Made by a program: the position numbers and the translations under genes | Shown here: one piece after another, positions 45,266-54,000 of the stretch | Layout of the letters: each line of letters starts with the position of its first letter | Position numbering within the stretch: position 1 is the stretch's first letter | Source: Actinophytocola xinjiangensis | GTDB taxonomy: Bacteria; Actinomycetota; Actinomycetes; Mycobacteriales; Pseudonocardiaceae | Assembly (NCBI RefSeq): GCF_001921215.1 | Contig: NZ_MSIF01000007.1 | Location: 124,001-188,000 of the forward strand | Direction: 5' to 3' | Length of the DNA: 64,000 bases | The notes under the pieces: generated by a model | Database searches by the model: none | What the model was told of the DNA's origin: nothing | Seen by the model: only the letters and a program-made list of their open reading frames with translations

Positions 45266-46425
45266 TCAGGAGGTGGGGCGTTCGTCGACCACCTCGATGA
45301 GTTTCCGGTGCGGGAGTTGGTCGCCAGCGCGGAGGAACGTACCCATTCGACCGTGGGGCAGCGGATGACCGGCATCAACGTACGGGACATGGTGGTGGCG
45401 ACCAGCCGGCCGGGCACCCCGGCCTCGGTGATCGGCGCGCCGGTCGCCTCGTCGTGCAGTTCGATGAGGCTGTACGGGGCCAGCGACTCGTGCACCCGCA
45501 TGTCGCCGCCGGGAACGGGGGCGCCGTCGACCGCGGCGTAGCCCAGGGAGCCGACCGCCGCGTTGGGGAACGCCTTCGCGAGCAGGGTGCGGACGTCGTC
45601 GAACAGGGGCTCGCCGGCGAACAGCAGCAACTCGACGGACCCGGCGACCTCGCCCCGCTCCAGCAGCAGATCGGCCACCCTGACCAGGGTCGTCGACATG
45701 CCACACGTGACGTTGACGTCGAACTCCCTGATCGTCGCGGTGATCGAATCCACCGAGGCCGCGCCGCCGACCGGCAACCGCAGGTTCTCCACCGACGCCT
45801 TGGCCAGCACGTCGTTGGTGAACAACACGCAGGTGCCGCCGTGCAGCGGCGGACCCCACAGCTCGACCGTCATCCCGTCGAAGCTGGGCGACATGGGGTT
45901 GAGCAGCACCGTGTCGGCCGACAGGCCGAGGAAGTCCGCCGAGTGGAGCAGGCTGGTGATGCCACGGTGGGCGACCAGCACCCCCTTCGACCCGGACGTG
46001 AAGTTCACGACCGCGGGCCCGGCCGGGTCCACCTCGACGTCCGGCGCGTCGTCACGACCCGCCAGAAGGCCGTCGAGACGCAGGCGGGTGACCCGCCCCG
46101 GTAACGCCACGTCGGTGCCGGCGTCGGTGATGACGATCGGCACCGACGCCAGATCCAGCATCGTGGCCACTCGGGCGGCCGGGAGCGACGGCTCGATCGA
46201 CAGGTAGGCGCCGCCGGCGCGAAGGATCCCCGGCGCGCAGCCGTTGGCACGCAGAGCACGGGCTGTCTCGCCGACCCGGCGGGCCGGACAAGCGTAGTCG
46301 TGACTCCCGTCGTCATCGACGACGGCGACACGATCATGGTGGTGCGCAACGACTTCCGCGAATGTGGAGTACACAGTGGACTTCGGCTGACCTTCGGGCA
46401 CGGCAGGACTGATTTCACGCAGCAT
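45266..46425 (-). pseudogene. decayed adenylation-domain (AMP-dependent ligase) gene
   Basis: The frame from 46425 carries adenylation-domain sequence: ILRAGGAYLSIEPSLPAARVATMLD, FTSGSKGVLVAHRGI, NPMSPSFDGMTVELWGPPLHGGTCVLF and VPGRLVATTMSRTLMPVIR. A block of about 25-30 residues is missing before ILRAGG. The P-loop reads TSGSKG instead of TSGSTGxPKG. After MPVIR the frame is lost: sequence resembling the normal A7/A8 continuation (PTGRMGTFLRAGDQLPHRKLIEVVDE) is found one frame over, ending at 45266. It lies downstream of the hybrid synthetase on the same strand and is likely a leftover of that pathway. Confidence 0.7.
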
Positions 46426-46640
46426 GAAATCCTAGATCCTCTGGGAGTTGTTTTCGGTGCCACAACAGGCAACAGCGACGACCGGAACGGCGGATCTTTC
46501 GCAGTGGGGACAGTGCACAAGGTCTGGCGACAGTGGGCGTGGGGAGTGTCGGAGTCGGCCGGCAGCGCTAGGCTCGCGGTGATCAGTCGGTGGCGTCCGC
46601 GCGTGGCGGTCGCCCCCACAACAGGCGGGAGTGAACGACG

Positions 46641-47222
46641 GTGAACGCACGTCGACGCCGATCCCGGGGTGGTCCGCCTCCTCGGGAGGTTCCCGGCTAC
46701 CTGGAGGCAGGTCGCGCCGGGACGTTACCGGTCGCCCCGGAGCAGCCACCCGGACTGCTGGCCGGGCCGACGGCCCTGACGCTGTTCCACCGGTTCGTCG
46801 CGCTCGCCGTCGGTGGCCTGGTCCTGATCTTCGCGCTCGTCGTGCTGGTGGAGGAACTCGGCGCCTCGGAGTCGCTGCGATCCATGGTGTTCCTGGGCAC
46901 CGGCCTGGGCTATCTCGTGTCGCTGCTGTTCACGCTGCCGATCGTCGGCCGGCGGTCGGTCACCGAACTGCAGCACGGGTACACCACCCTCGTCCTGGAG
47001 TTCGGCGGCTTCTGGTTCGGCGAAGGGCCACTGACCCGCTCCGGTGACATGCGCGCGGCCTGGGACTACCGGGGCACCTGGCACCTCCACCACCGGGACG
47101 GGCGGACGCTGCGCGCCCCCGACCGCGGCATCGACCCGCCCGGCCTGTATCCCTCCCCGAACAGTCCCGGCCGCCGGGAACTCTGGACCGGCGCGACCTG
47201 GCTCGGCCACTTCGCCGACTGA
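46641..47222 (+). CDS. small two-helix membrane protein
   Basis: The 193-residue product has a charged, Pro-rich N-terminus and two membrane helices at about 48-70 (FHRFVALAVGGLVLIFALVVLV) and 80-102 (MVFLGTGLGYLVSLLFTLPIV). A soluble C-terminal domain with YRGTWHLHHRDGRTLRAPDRG and RELWTGATWLGHFAD follows. GTG 46641 is the first start. No family is recognised. It faces away from the decayed adenylation gene across 215 bases and is not in an obvious operon. Confidence 0.65.
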   Translation: MNARRRRSRGGPPPREVPGYLEAGRAGTLPVAPEQPPGLLAGPTALTLFHRFVALAVGGLVLIFALVVLVEELGASESLRSMVFLGTGLGYLVSLLFTLPIVGRRSVTELQHGYTTLVLEFGGFWFGEGPLTRSGDMRAAWDYRGTWHLHHRDGRTLRAPDRGIDPPGLYPSPNSPGRRELWTGATWLGHFAD

Positions 47223-47336
47223 CGACCCGCCAGAACCTTGAACATCACCCGTTGGTGAGGTCGCACGACCCGTTCGGTGGCTTCTCCGCGACATTCCCCC
47301 TCGCGATACTGCACCTGTTCATGGGGGGAGAGCGAG

Positions 47337-47822
47337 ATGGCGCGCCGGAGACGACGGTCCAAACCAGGTGACCTGGTCATGTTGTTCCTGGTCGGTTCAG
47401 TCGTCTATTTCGTCTACGAGGGCGAGCTGGCGACGCCGAACTGGGTTTTGCTCGCGACAGCCGTTCTGCTGCTGTGGTTCAGCTTCGCCATGCCGACCTA
47501 CTGCGACTTCAGTACGGTGCGTGGGACCCCTTGCCGCAATCGGGTCAACGGCAAACTTCGTGGTTGCCACCAGCACGGCAGGGACAAGCGGGATGCCGTG
47601 TGGCGTGCGCTTTTCCGTGTTCGGAACCCCGGCGAGTTCTTCCGGGTCAGGTGGCATTCCTCGGCGGTCGCTGCCCCGCAATCGGTTGCGGGGGCCGCTC
47701 GGGCGGTCACCCGATCCACGACACAGGGCACCCGTGACGCAACCATCTTCGTCTGCACGATCCTGTCCACTGTGGCTGGCGTGGTGGGGACGGTGGCAAG
47801 TGTCCTGGGCCTGTGGAAGTGA
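47337..47822 (+). CDS. small membrane protein with Cys-rich loop
   Basis: From ATG 47337 (GGGGGGAGAG just upstream) the product is 161 residues: MARRRRRSKPGDLVMLFLVGSVVYFVYEG, two N-terminal membrane helices, then a loop YCDFSTVRGTPCRNRVNGKLRGCHQHGRDKR with four Cys and two His that may bind a metal, and a final helix (FVCTILSTVAGVVGTVASVLGLW). The loop resembles short actinobacterial proteins in which a C-D-x3-x-x-G-x-x-C-x-N ... C-x-x-H element follows a membrane helix. Function unknown. It is convergent with the methyltransferase gene. Confidence 0.7.
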   Translation: MARRRRRSKPGDLVMLFLVGSVVYFVYEGELATPNWVLLATAVLLLWFSFAMPTYCDFSTVRGTPCRNRVNGKLRGCHQHGRDKRDAVWRALFRVRNPGEFFRVRWHSSAVAAPQSVAGAARAVTRSTTQGTRDATIFVCTILSTVAGVVGTVASVLGLWK

Positions 47823-47835
47823 ACCCAGCGGGACC

Positions 47836-48582
47836 TCAGTCCGGGTAGGCGCGGAACTCCAGGATCGAGGACTCGATGTGGACCATTCCCCGGGAGTCGG
47901 CCTGGGTGGAGATGGCGGGGGTCCAGCCGATGAGGCTGCCGTGGATCTCGATGCGGGTGGAGCGGTGCTTGCGGGCCCGGAAACCCAGCTCGGCCGCCAG
48001 CAGGACGATGGACTGGGGGTCGCCCATGGTGTCGCTGGTGTTCATGTAGATGCGGGCGTTGGGGGCCAGGTGTGGTTTGACCTCGCGGAAGAAGCGTTCG
48101 TGGATGCTGTAGCCGGGGTCGAACACCGACCGTTCGATCGGTCTGTCGAACGTGTGGTTCTCGCTCGCCCTGACCAGGGGCGGGTTGGAGGCGATCACGT
48201 CGAACACGTCGGTGGGCGCCAGCTCGGCGAACAGGTCGCTGGTGGCTGACTCGACCTTGTCGCCCACGCCGTGGGTGGCGGCGTTGAGGGCCGTGTTCTC
48301 CACCGCGGCCGGGTTGATGTCCATCGCCACCACCCGGGGGCAGCCCTGGAGGGCGGCCATCACGCTGGTCACGCCGGCACCGCAGCCGATCTCCAGGAAG
48401 CGGGTCCCCTGGCCGGTGGGCAGCGCCGCGGTGAAGCCCTCGGTCGCGGGATCAGGCGGCCAGACCTCGGGGAGGATGGACCACGTCCGGCCCATCAGCT
48501 CCGTGGTCCCGCCGTTGCGGAGCAGGCTGTCCGCCTGGTCCACCAGCCACTTGCCGACGTCCTCGGCGAAGGTTGTGCTCAT
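47836..48582 (-). CDS. HemK-like class I methyltransferase of the cluster
   Basis: From ATG 48582 the product is 248 residues. It has motif I FLEIGCGAGVTSVMAA, VVAMDINPAAVENTALNA and motif IV DVIASNPPLVRA. The N-P-P-L tetrad is typical of HemK/PrmC-like enzymes that methylate amide or amine nitrogen. The gene ends the leftward cluster, eight bases after the thioesterase stop, so it is likely a tailoring methyltransferase or an N-methylating step for the NRPS-PKS product. Longer in-frame sequence upstream lies inside the thioesterase gene. Confidence 0.82.
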   Translation of the reverse strand: MSTTFAEDVGKWLVDQADSLLRNGGTTELMGRTWSILPEVWPPDPATEGFTAALPTGQGTRFLEIGCGAGVTSVMAALQGCPRVVAMDINPAAVENTALNAATHGVGDKVESATSDLFAELAPTDVFDVIASNPPLVRASENHTFDRPIERSVFDPGYSIHERFFREVKPHLAPNARIYMNTSDTMGDPQSIVLLAAELGFRARKHRSTRIEIHGSLIGWTPAISTQADSRGMVHIESSILEFRAYPD

Positions 48583-48590
48583 TGCCGTCC

Positions 48591-49304
48591 TCAGCTCAGG
48601 GTGGCGCCGCGTTGCCAGACCAGTTGGATGGTGGACTCCATCAGCGCCGCCATCTCGGGGCGCCGCTCGTCGACGAAGAAGTGGCCGCCGTCGAAGGTGT
48701 TGTGGGAGATCGGGTGTTGGGTGTAGCGCTGCCAGTTCGTCACCGACACCGGGTCCTCCTGGCCCTGCATGAGGACAATGGGACAGTTCAGGGGGATCTG
48801 GTGGGGATCCGAGTAGCCGCCAAGCAGACGCAGGTCCGTCGTGATGATCGGCGCGAAGTACTTCATGAACTCGGGGTCGGCCAGGTTCTCCTCGCTCAGG
48901 CCGCCGTAGTGGCGCAGGACCCGTTCCACCCCGTCCTTCGTGTCCAGGTCGGACACTCCGGTGAACTGGCTGTCGCAGGGGGCCGCCGAACCCGACGTGA
49001 AGAACACCAGCGGCGGGTTGCCAAGACGGTCCTGACACAGCTTCGCGATCTCGTAGCCGATGACACTGCCCATGCTGTGGCCCCAGATCGCGTACGAACC
49101 CCGGAACGACGACGACAGCTCCGTGAACAGGTCCTCCGCCAACGCCGTCAACGAACCCGGCATCGGGGTGTTCATCCGCTGCTCCCGCAGCGGGTACTGG
49201 GCGATCCGCACATCGATACCGCCGCCGAAGGCGAAACGCCACTTGCTGTAGTACAGCATTCCGGCGCCGGCATGCGGGAAACACACCAGGGGCAGGTTCT
49301 CCAC
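48591..49304 (-). CDS. type II (editing) thioesterase
   Basis: The 237-residue alpha/beta hydrolase begins at GTG 49304 (MENLPLVCFPHAGAGMLYYSKW). It has the catalytic serine in IWGHSMGSVIGYE, the acid in MQGQEDPVS and the histidine in TFDGGHFFVDE. This is the TEII family that clears wrongly primed or stalled carrier proteins in NRPS/PKS lines. GAGAGGTG lies upstream of the GTG. A hairpin separates it from the permease gene, so its expression relative to the synthetases may be lowered. Confidence 0.92.
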   Translation of the reverse strand: MENLPLVCFPHAGAGMLYYSKWRFAFGGGIDVRIAQYPLREQRMNTPMPGSLTALAEDLFTELSSSFRGSYAIWGHSMGSVIGYEIAKLCQDRLGNPPLVFFTSGSAAPCDSQFTGVSDLDTKDGVERVLRHYGGLSEENLADPEFMKYFAPIITTDLRLLGGYSDPHQIPLNCPIVLMQGQEDPVSVTNWQRYTQHPISHNTFDGGHFFVDERRPEMAALMESTIQLVWQRGATLS

Positions 49305-49339
49305 CGGGGAAACACCTCTCTCGCGACGATCGGGGACAG

Positions 49340-49371
49340 GACTCGGCCACGCCGGAACACGTGGCCGAGTC
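49340..49371 (-). terminator. hairpin between exporter permease and thioesterase
   Basis: GACTCGGCCAC (49340-49350) and GTGGCCGAGTC (49361-49371) form a perfect 11-bp stem with a 10-base loop, eight bases after the permease stop. No T-run follows. It is probably a partial terminator. Confidence 0.7.
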
Positions 49372-49378
49372 GGGGAAA

Positions 49379-50122
49379 TCAGGCCTTCTCGAGGAAGCGC
49401 ACCGCGCCGAAGAAACCGACGATCGTCCACGCCCCCAACACGATGTAGCTCACCGGCTCCGCCGAGAACGACGTGTGCGCCAGCGACGCCCGCATCACCT
49501 CGGCCATGTGGTAGATCGGTAACACCTCGTGCACCGACTGGAGCCACTCCGGCAGCCGCTCCAGCGGGAAGTTGATCGGCGAGAACATCAGCGACGTGAA
49601 CGCGATCAGCTGGGACACCGCCATCGCCGGCTCCGCCGGCATCACGAACGAGTACCCGTAGCCGATGGCGAAACACGACAGCACCATCAACACGAAACCC
49701 GGGATGATCGTCCAGGAAATCGCATACCCGGGGGCGAAGATCAGATGTGCCACGAACACCGAGATCGCGATCGCCGGAACCGTGACCAGCGCCCAGATCC
49801 CCACATCGGCGATCAGGAACAGCTTGCGGCTCACCGGAAGCGACTTCACGAAGTCGATGTAGCCGGTCAGCTTCGCGCCCGCGTTCTGCATCGGCACGAT
49901 AACCAGGGCCGTCATGATCAGCACGATCGTCGGCGCCCCGGTCGCCAGGTACAGCATGCCGCCGCCGGTGTCGTCCGGAGACGACATCAGGTACGAGAAG
50001 CCGATCGCCACCCCCAGGGCGACCACGATCATGATGATCGCGAACACCACCAGGTAGCTGCCCTGCTTCTTGGCCTGCAGCTCGATTACGTGCGAGAGTT
50101 TGCTACCGCTACCGCTGGACAC
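49379..50122 (-). CDS. ABC-2 type exporter permease (DrrB-like)
   Basis: From GTG 50122 (14-base overlap with the ATPase gene) the product is 247 residues with six predicted membrane segments, including YLVVFAIIMIVVALGVAIGFSYLM and FVLMVLSCFAIGYGYSFVM. The conserved ABC-2 segment TSLMFSPINFPLERLPEWLQSVHEVLPIYHMAEVMRA is clear. ABC-2 permeases paired with DrrA-like ATPases export antibiotics, so this is the likely self-resistance/export unit for the cluster product. Confidence 0.92.
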   Translation of the reverse strand: MSSGSGSKLSHVIELQAKKQGSYLVVFAIIMIVVALGVAIGFSYLMSSPDDTGGGMLYLATGAPTIVLIMTALVIVPMQNAGAKLTGYIDFVKSLPVSRKLFLIADVGIWALVTVPAIAISVFVAHLIFAPGYAISWTIIPGFVLMVLSCFAIGYGYSFVMPAEPAMAVSQLIAFTSLMFSPINFPLERLPEWLQSVHEVLPIYHMAEVMRASLAHTSFSAEPVSYIVLGAWTIVGFFGAVRFLEKA

Positions 50123-51056
50123 CGTCGACCGCTTTCCCGATGAGTTCGATGTACATGTCTTCCAAGGTGATCTCGGTGAGCGAGTACTGGGCGACCAGCC
50201 CACGGTCCCGCTGCTCCCCCGCCCAGCGCAACGCCTCGGTCGCCAGGTCACGGGGGAACGTCAACACCAACTCCGCCTCGGCGAGCTTCAGGCTCTCCGC
50301 CCACTCTGGCTTGACGAACTGCTCCTCGCCCGCCTTGGCCACCGCCTCCAGCTTCATCTGGTCACCCGCGGTGCGGTCCTTGATCTCCCGCGCGTTGCCC
50401 TGCACGAGCACCTTGCCCTCGTTGAGGATCGCGATCGTGTCCACCGCGCTCTCCGCCTCGCGGATCGCGTGCGTCACCACGACCACCGCGGTGCCGTCGC
50501 GGGTCAGGTCACGAATGGCGCTCCACAGGTAGCGCCGGCGCACCGGGTCGACGTCGTTGGTCGGCTCGTCCAGGATCACCGCCCGGCCGGGCGCGACCGC
50601 CGCCATGCAGAACCCGGTCAGGCGTAACACACCACCGGAGAGCTTGTTGCCCTGCACGTCGGCCCACTGCTCGATGTCCAGCTTGCCGAACAGTTCCTTG
50701 GTACGCCGCTCGACCTCGGCGTCGTCGATACCGCGCAGCTTGCCCATGATCTGGGTGACCGCGCGCGGGGTCAGCTCGCCGAGCGGGGTCCGCGACTGCG
50801 GCTGCACCGAACACAGGTAGCGGCCCAGGTTCGGTTCCTTCACGACGTCCTTGCCGGCGATCATGATCGAGCCGGAGTCCGGTCGCAGCAGGCCAAGCAG
50901 CTGGTTGACGATCGTCGTCTTCCCCGCGCCGTTGTGGCCGAACAGGCCGAACACCTCGCCCTCGTTGACCGAGAGACTGACGTCGTTGTTCGCGAGGGTT
51001 TTCCGTCCCCTCGATTTGTACGTCTTCGTCACGTGATCCAGTTCGATCACTGCCAT
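50109..51056 (-). CDS. ABC exporter ATPase (DrrA-like)
   Basis: From ATG 51056 (AAGGGGAAG upstream) the product is 315 residues, with Walker A GHNGAGKTT and Walker B AVILDEPTNDVDP. Its signature, LSGGVLRL, is unusual: V replaces Q after L-S-G-G. The H-loop is VVVVTHAIREAE. The C-terminal 90 residues match the DrrA-type extension (GKVLVQGNAREIKDRT). It is directly downstream of the PKS gene (31 bases) and overlaps the permease. Confidence 0.93.
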   Translation of the reverse strand: MAVIELDHVTKTYKSRGRKTLANNDVSLSVNEGEVFGLFGHNGAGKTTIVNQLLGLLRPDSGSIMIAGKDVVKEPNLGRYLCSVQPQSRTPLGELTPRAVTQIMGKLRGIDDAEVERRTKELFGKLDIEQWADVQGNKLSGGVLRLTGFCMAAVAPGRAVILDEPTNDVDPVRRRYLWSAIRDLTRDGTAVVVVTHAIREAESAVDTIAILNEGKVLVQGNAREIKDRTAGDQMKLEAVAKAGEEQFVKPEWAESLKLAEAELVLTFPRDLATEALRWAGEQRDRGLVAQYSLTEITLEDMYIELIGKAVDGVQR

Positions 51057-51087
51057 CAGGTCTTCCCCTTCTGGAAGAGAAGTATCA

Positions 51088-54000
51088 TCAGCGCCCGCCA
51101 CTCCGAGCCAGATACTCAACTTCTTCGTCAAGAATGCTGACCACCTCAGCCGGGTCATCGACCCACTTCGTCAGAATCAGCAGGTCCAGTCGGCCGTTGC
51201 CCATCTTCGAGACGCCGTAGAAGTCGGCGTAGTCGAGCTTGTTCTGATCACCTTCCAACTGCGCCAGGGTCATGTCCCAGATGGCGTCGTACTCGTCTTC
51301 GACGTTCCCGACGAAGTTCAACAGGCACGTGGGGCGCATCGTCTTGCCCATCACCCCGAGGATCTTGCGGTTGCGCACGATCGAACGCAGGTCGCGGACC
51401 ATGCTCAGGAAGCAGATGTTGTTCTTGTTCACCATCCTGAACCGCTCGGCGACGATGCTCCCGATCTCACCCACGGTGTCACGGCCACCGGGGACCAGCA
51501 CCGGCACCCCGCCCAACGCCATGCCCATGATCTCGGAGAAGTCCTTGTCCTCCAGGTTCCTGGCGCGCAGCAACATGATCAGCGTGACCATGTCCACACC
51601 GAGCAGGCGCGACACGACCCTGGCGTAGAGGTGCAGCACCACGTAGGACATCTCGGACTCGTCCTCGCCGCCGTTGAGCCGCTCCAGGTCCACCGAGAAC
51701 CGGATGTCGCGGATCTTCCGGTCCGCCCGGTGCGCGGTCTTCTCCTCGATCCGCTTGGCGTGGCGGACGTAGTCGGTCAGCGCGAACCGTTCGATCAGCT
51801 CCTCGGAGGTGATCCCCACCGGGCCCTTCGCCAGCTGCGCCTGGAGGTGACGGAAGCTCTTGGCCACCGGCATCGCCCTGATCGTGCCGGCCAGCAGCTC
51901 CTCGTAGCGGCGCAGCAGGTCACCGCGCAGCAGCTGGCCCGACGACACGTCGAAGACCGAGTGGTCGAACTGGAACAGCAGGTCGTAGTTCCGCTCGTTG
52001 TACTTGACCAGCACCGCCTGGTACATCGGCTTGTCGAGGTACTCGAAGTTGGTGCTCCACTCGCGCCGGACCAGGTCCGCGCGCAGCTCCTCCTGGCGCC
52101 GGGGGTCCAGACCGGACAGGTCCATCACCGGCAGCGCGAAACTCCGCGGCGCCTCGAACTCCTTCCACCGCAGCCGGCCGAGCGAGCGGTACACGAAGCT
52201 GCGCAGCAGACCGTGCCGGCCGACCACGTCCCGCAGCGCCCGCTGGAGAACCTCCACGTCCATCAGCTGGCGGAACTGCACCAGGTACAGCTGAAGCCGG
52301 GTCTCCCACTTGAAGTGCTGCTTCTGCATCCCGCTGATCGCGTACGTCGAGTTCACCGGCTGGGAGCCGATGGCCCGGCGCAGCTCCGCCTGGCGGCGGT
52401 CGATCTCGTCGAACACCGCCTGGGAGTCGCCGGTGTGCGCGGGCAGCACGGTGCGCAGGTCGGCGAAGTCCAGCCCGCCGTCCAGGTCGACACCCGCCGG
52501 GCGGGTCAGGATGTAGTGCGGCAGCAGGTCGGTGCCCACCCGCAGGTCGGTGAACGCCGCGATCGCCCGGCGGCGCAGCGCGTCGTCCAGGCCGTCGACG
52601 AACAGCACCAGCAGCACGTCCTCGTCGCGGTCCGGCTTGACCTCGCGGAACTCGCACGGCACGCCCAGCCGCTCCCCCAGGGTCACCGACAGGCTCTCCA
52701 GGGTGTGCCCGTCGGCCGCGCCGGCGCCGGCCATCCGGGACACGAAGGTCGCCAGCGCGGAGACCGTCGGATGGTTGTAGACGTCGTTGACGAAGACCTT
52801 GTGGCCGTTGCGTTCCATCGCGGTGGTGAACTGCACGAGCTTCACCGAGTCCAGGCCGATGTCGAAGATGTCGGCCCGGTGGTTGATGTCGGCGATGCCC
52901 AGCAGCGTGTACAGCTCGCGTTCGATGATCTGCTCGATCGCCTGCCGCTGGTCCACGTCGGAGGTCTCGGCGGTCGCCACGTCCTTGCCGGCGGTCTGCG
53001 ACGCCAGCAGGTCCAGGCCGTGGTGGGCGGTGCGCAGGTCGCCGGCGCGCAGCCGGGGGAACAGGTCGAGCACCGACACCCCGTCGGTGACCAGCTCGCC
53101 GAACGCCAGCAGCCGGGGAAGGCCGTAGGCGGCGTCGAGGACCTCGCCGTCGGCCAGCCAGTCGGTCAGCTCGCCGCTCCAGCCGGTCCGGTCGGGCCGT
53201 GCCCGGGACAGCACCGAGCAGTGCGCCCGCTGGCTCGCGGCCACCCCGGCCAGCAGCGCCACCAGCCGCCGGCGGTCCGCGGTGCGCGGGGTGTCCCACA
53301 GGACGATCTCGTCGACCTCGGGCATCGCGGCGAGCCGGTCGGCCAGGGTCACGATCGTCGCGGCCGGCAGGACGGTGTCGCCGGCCGGGACGGGGTCGGT
53401 GCCGTAGGGCAGGATCCGCCGGGAGGTGGCCGCGTGGTCGCCGGACAGGCCGGCCAGCACGTCGGCCACGTCACCGGCCTGGCAGACGACCACGGTCTCG
53501 CGGGACTTCACGTCGTCGGGGGCCTCGCCGCCGTGCAGCGGCACCAGCCGGGGCACCAGCCGCCGCTCGCCCTCGTAGCGGACGTGGAGGTCCTCCGGCG
53601 GGGTGGACTCCAGCTCCTGGCGCAGCACGCGCTGCCAGTGCTCGCGGCCCTCCCGGGTGGTGACCGGGGCGTCGCACCACAGGGTCCTGACCCGGAAGCC
53701 GGTGTGCTCGTGGTTGAGGCCGACCAGCCGGGCCAGCAGGTCGGGGCTGGTGCGGGTGGCGTCGGCGGTGTCGAGCACCAGGACGTCGCCCACGCACCGC
53801 TCCCGCAGCCCCGGTAAGGCCGCGCACAGCGCGCGCAGGGTGGCGCTCATCCACGCGTGGTCGGCGTGCTCGATCAGGAAGGTGTCGCCGACCAGCGCGT
53901 GGTCCTGCAGGTCGTCGAGCAGGCGGGCGAGGTCGGCGGCGTCGCCGGGGCGGACTGTGGAGACGCCGCCGGCCTGGAAGTCGTACCGGTCGCCGAAGCC

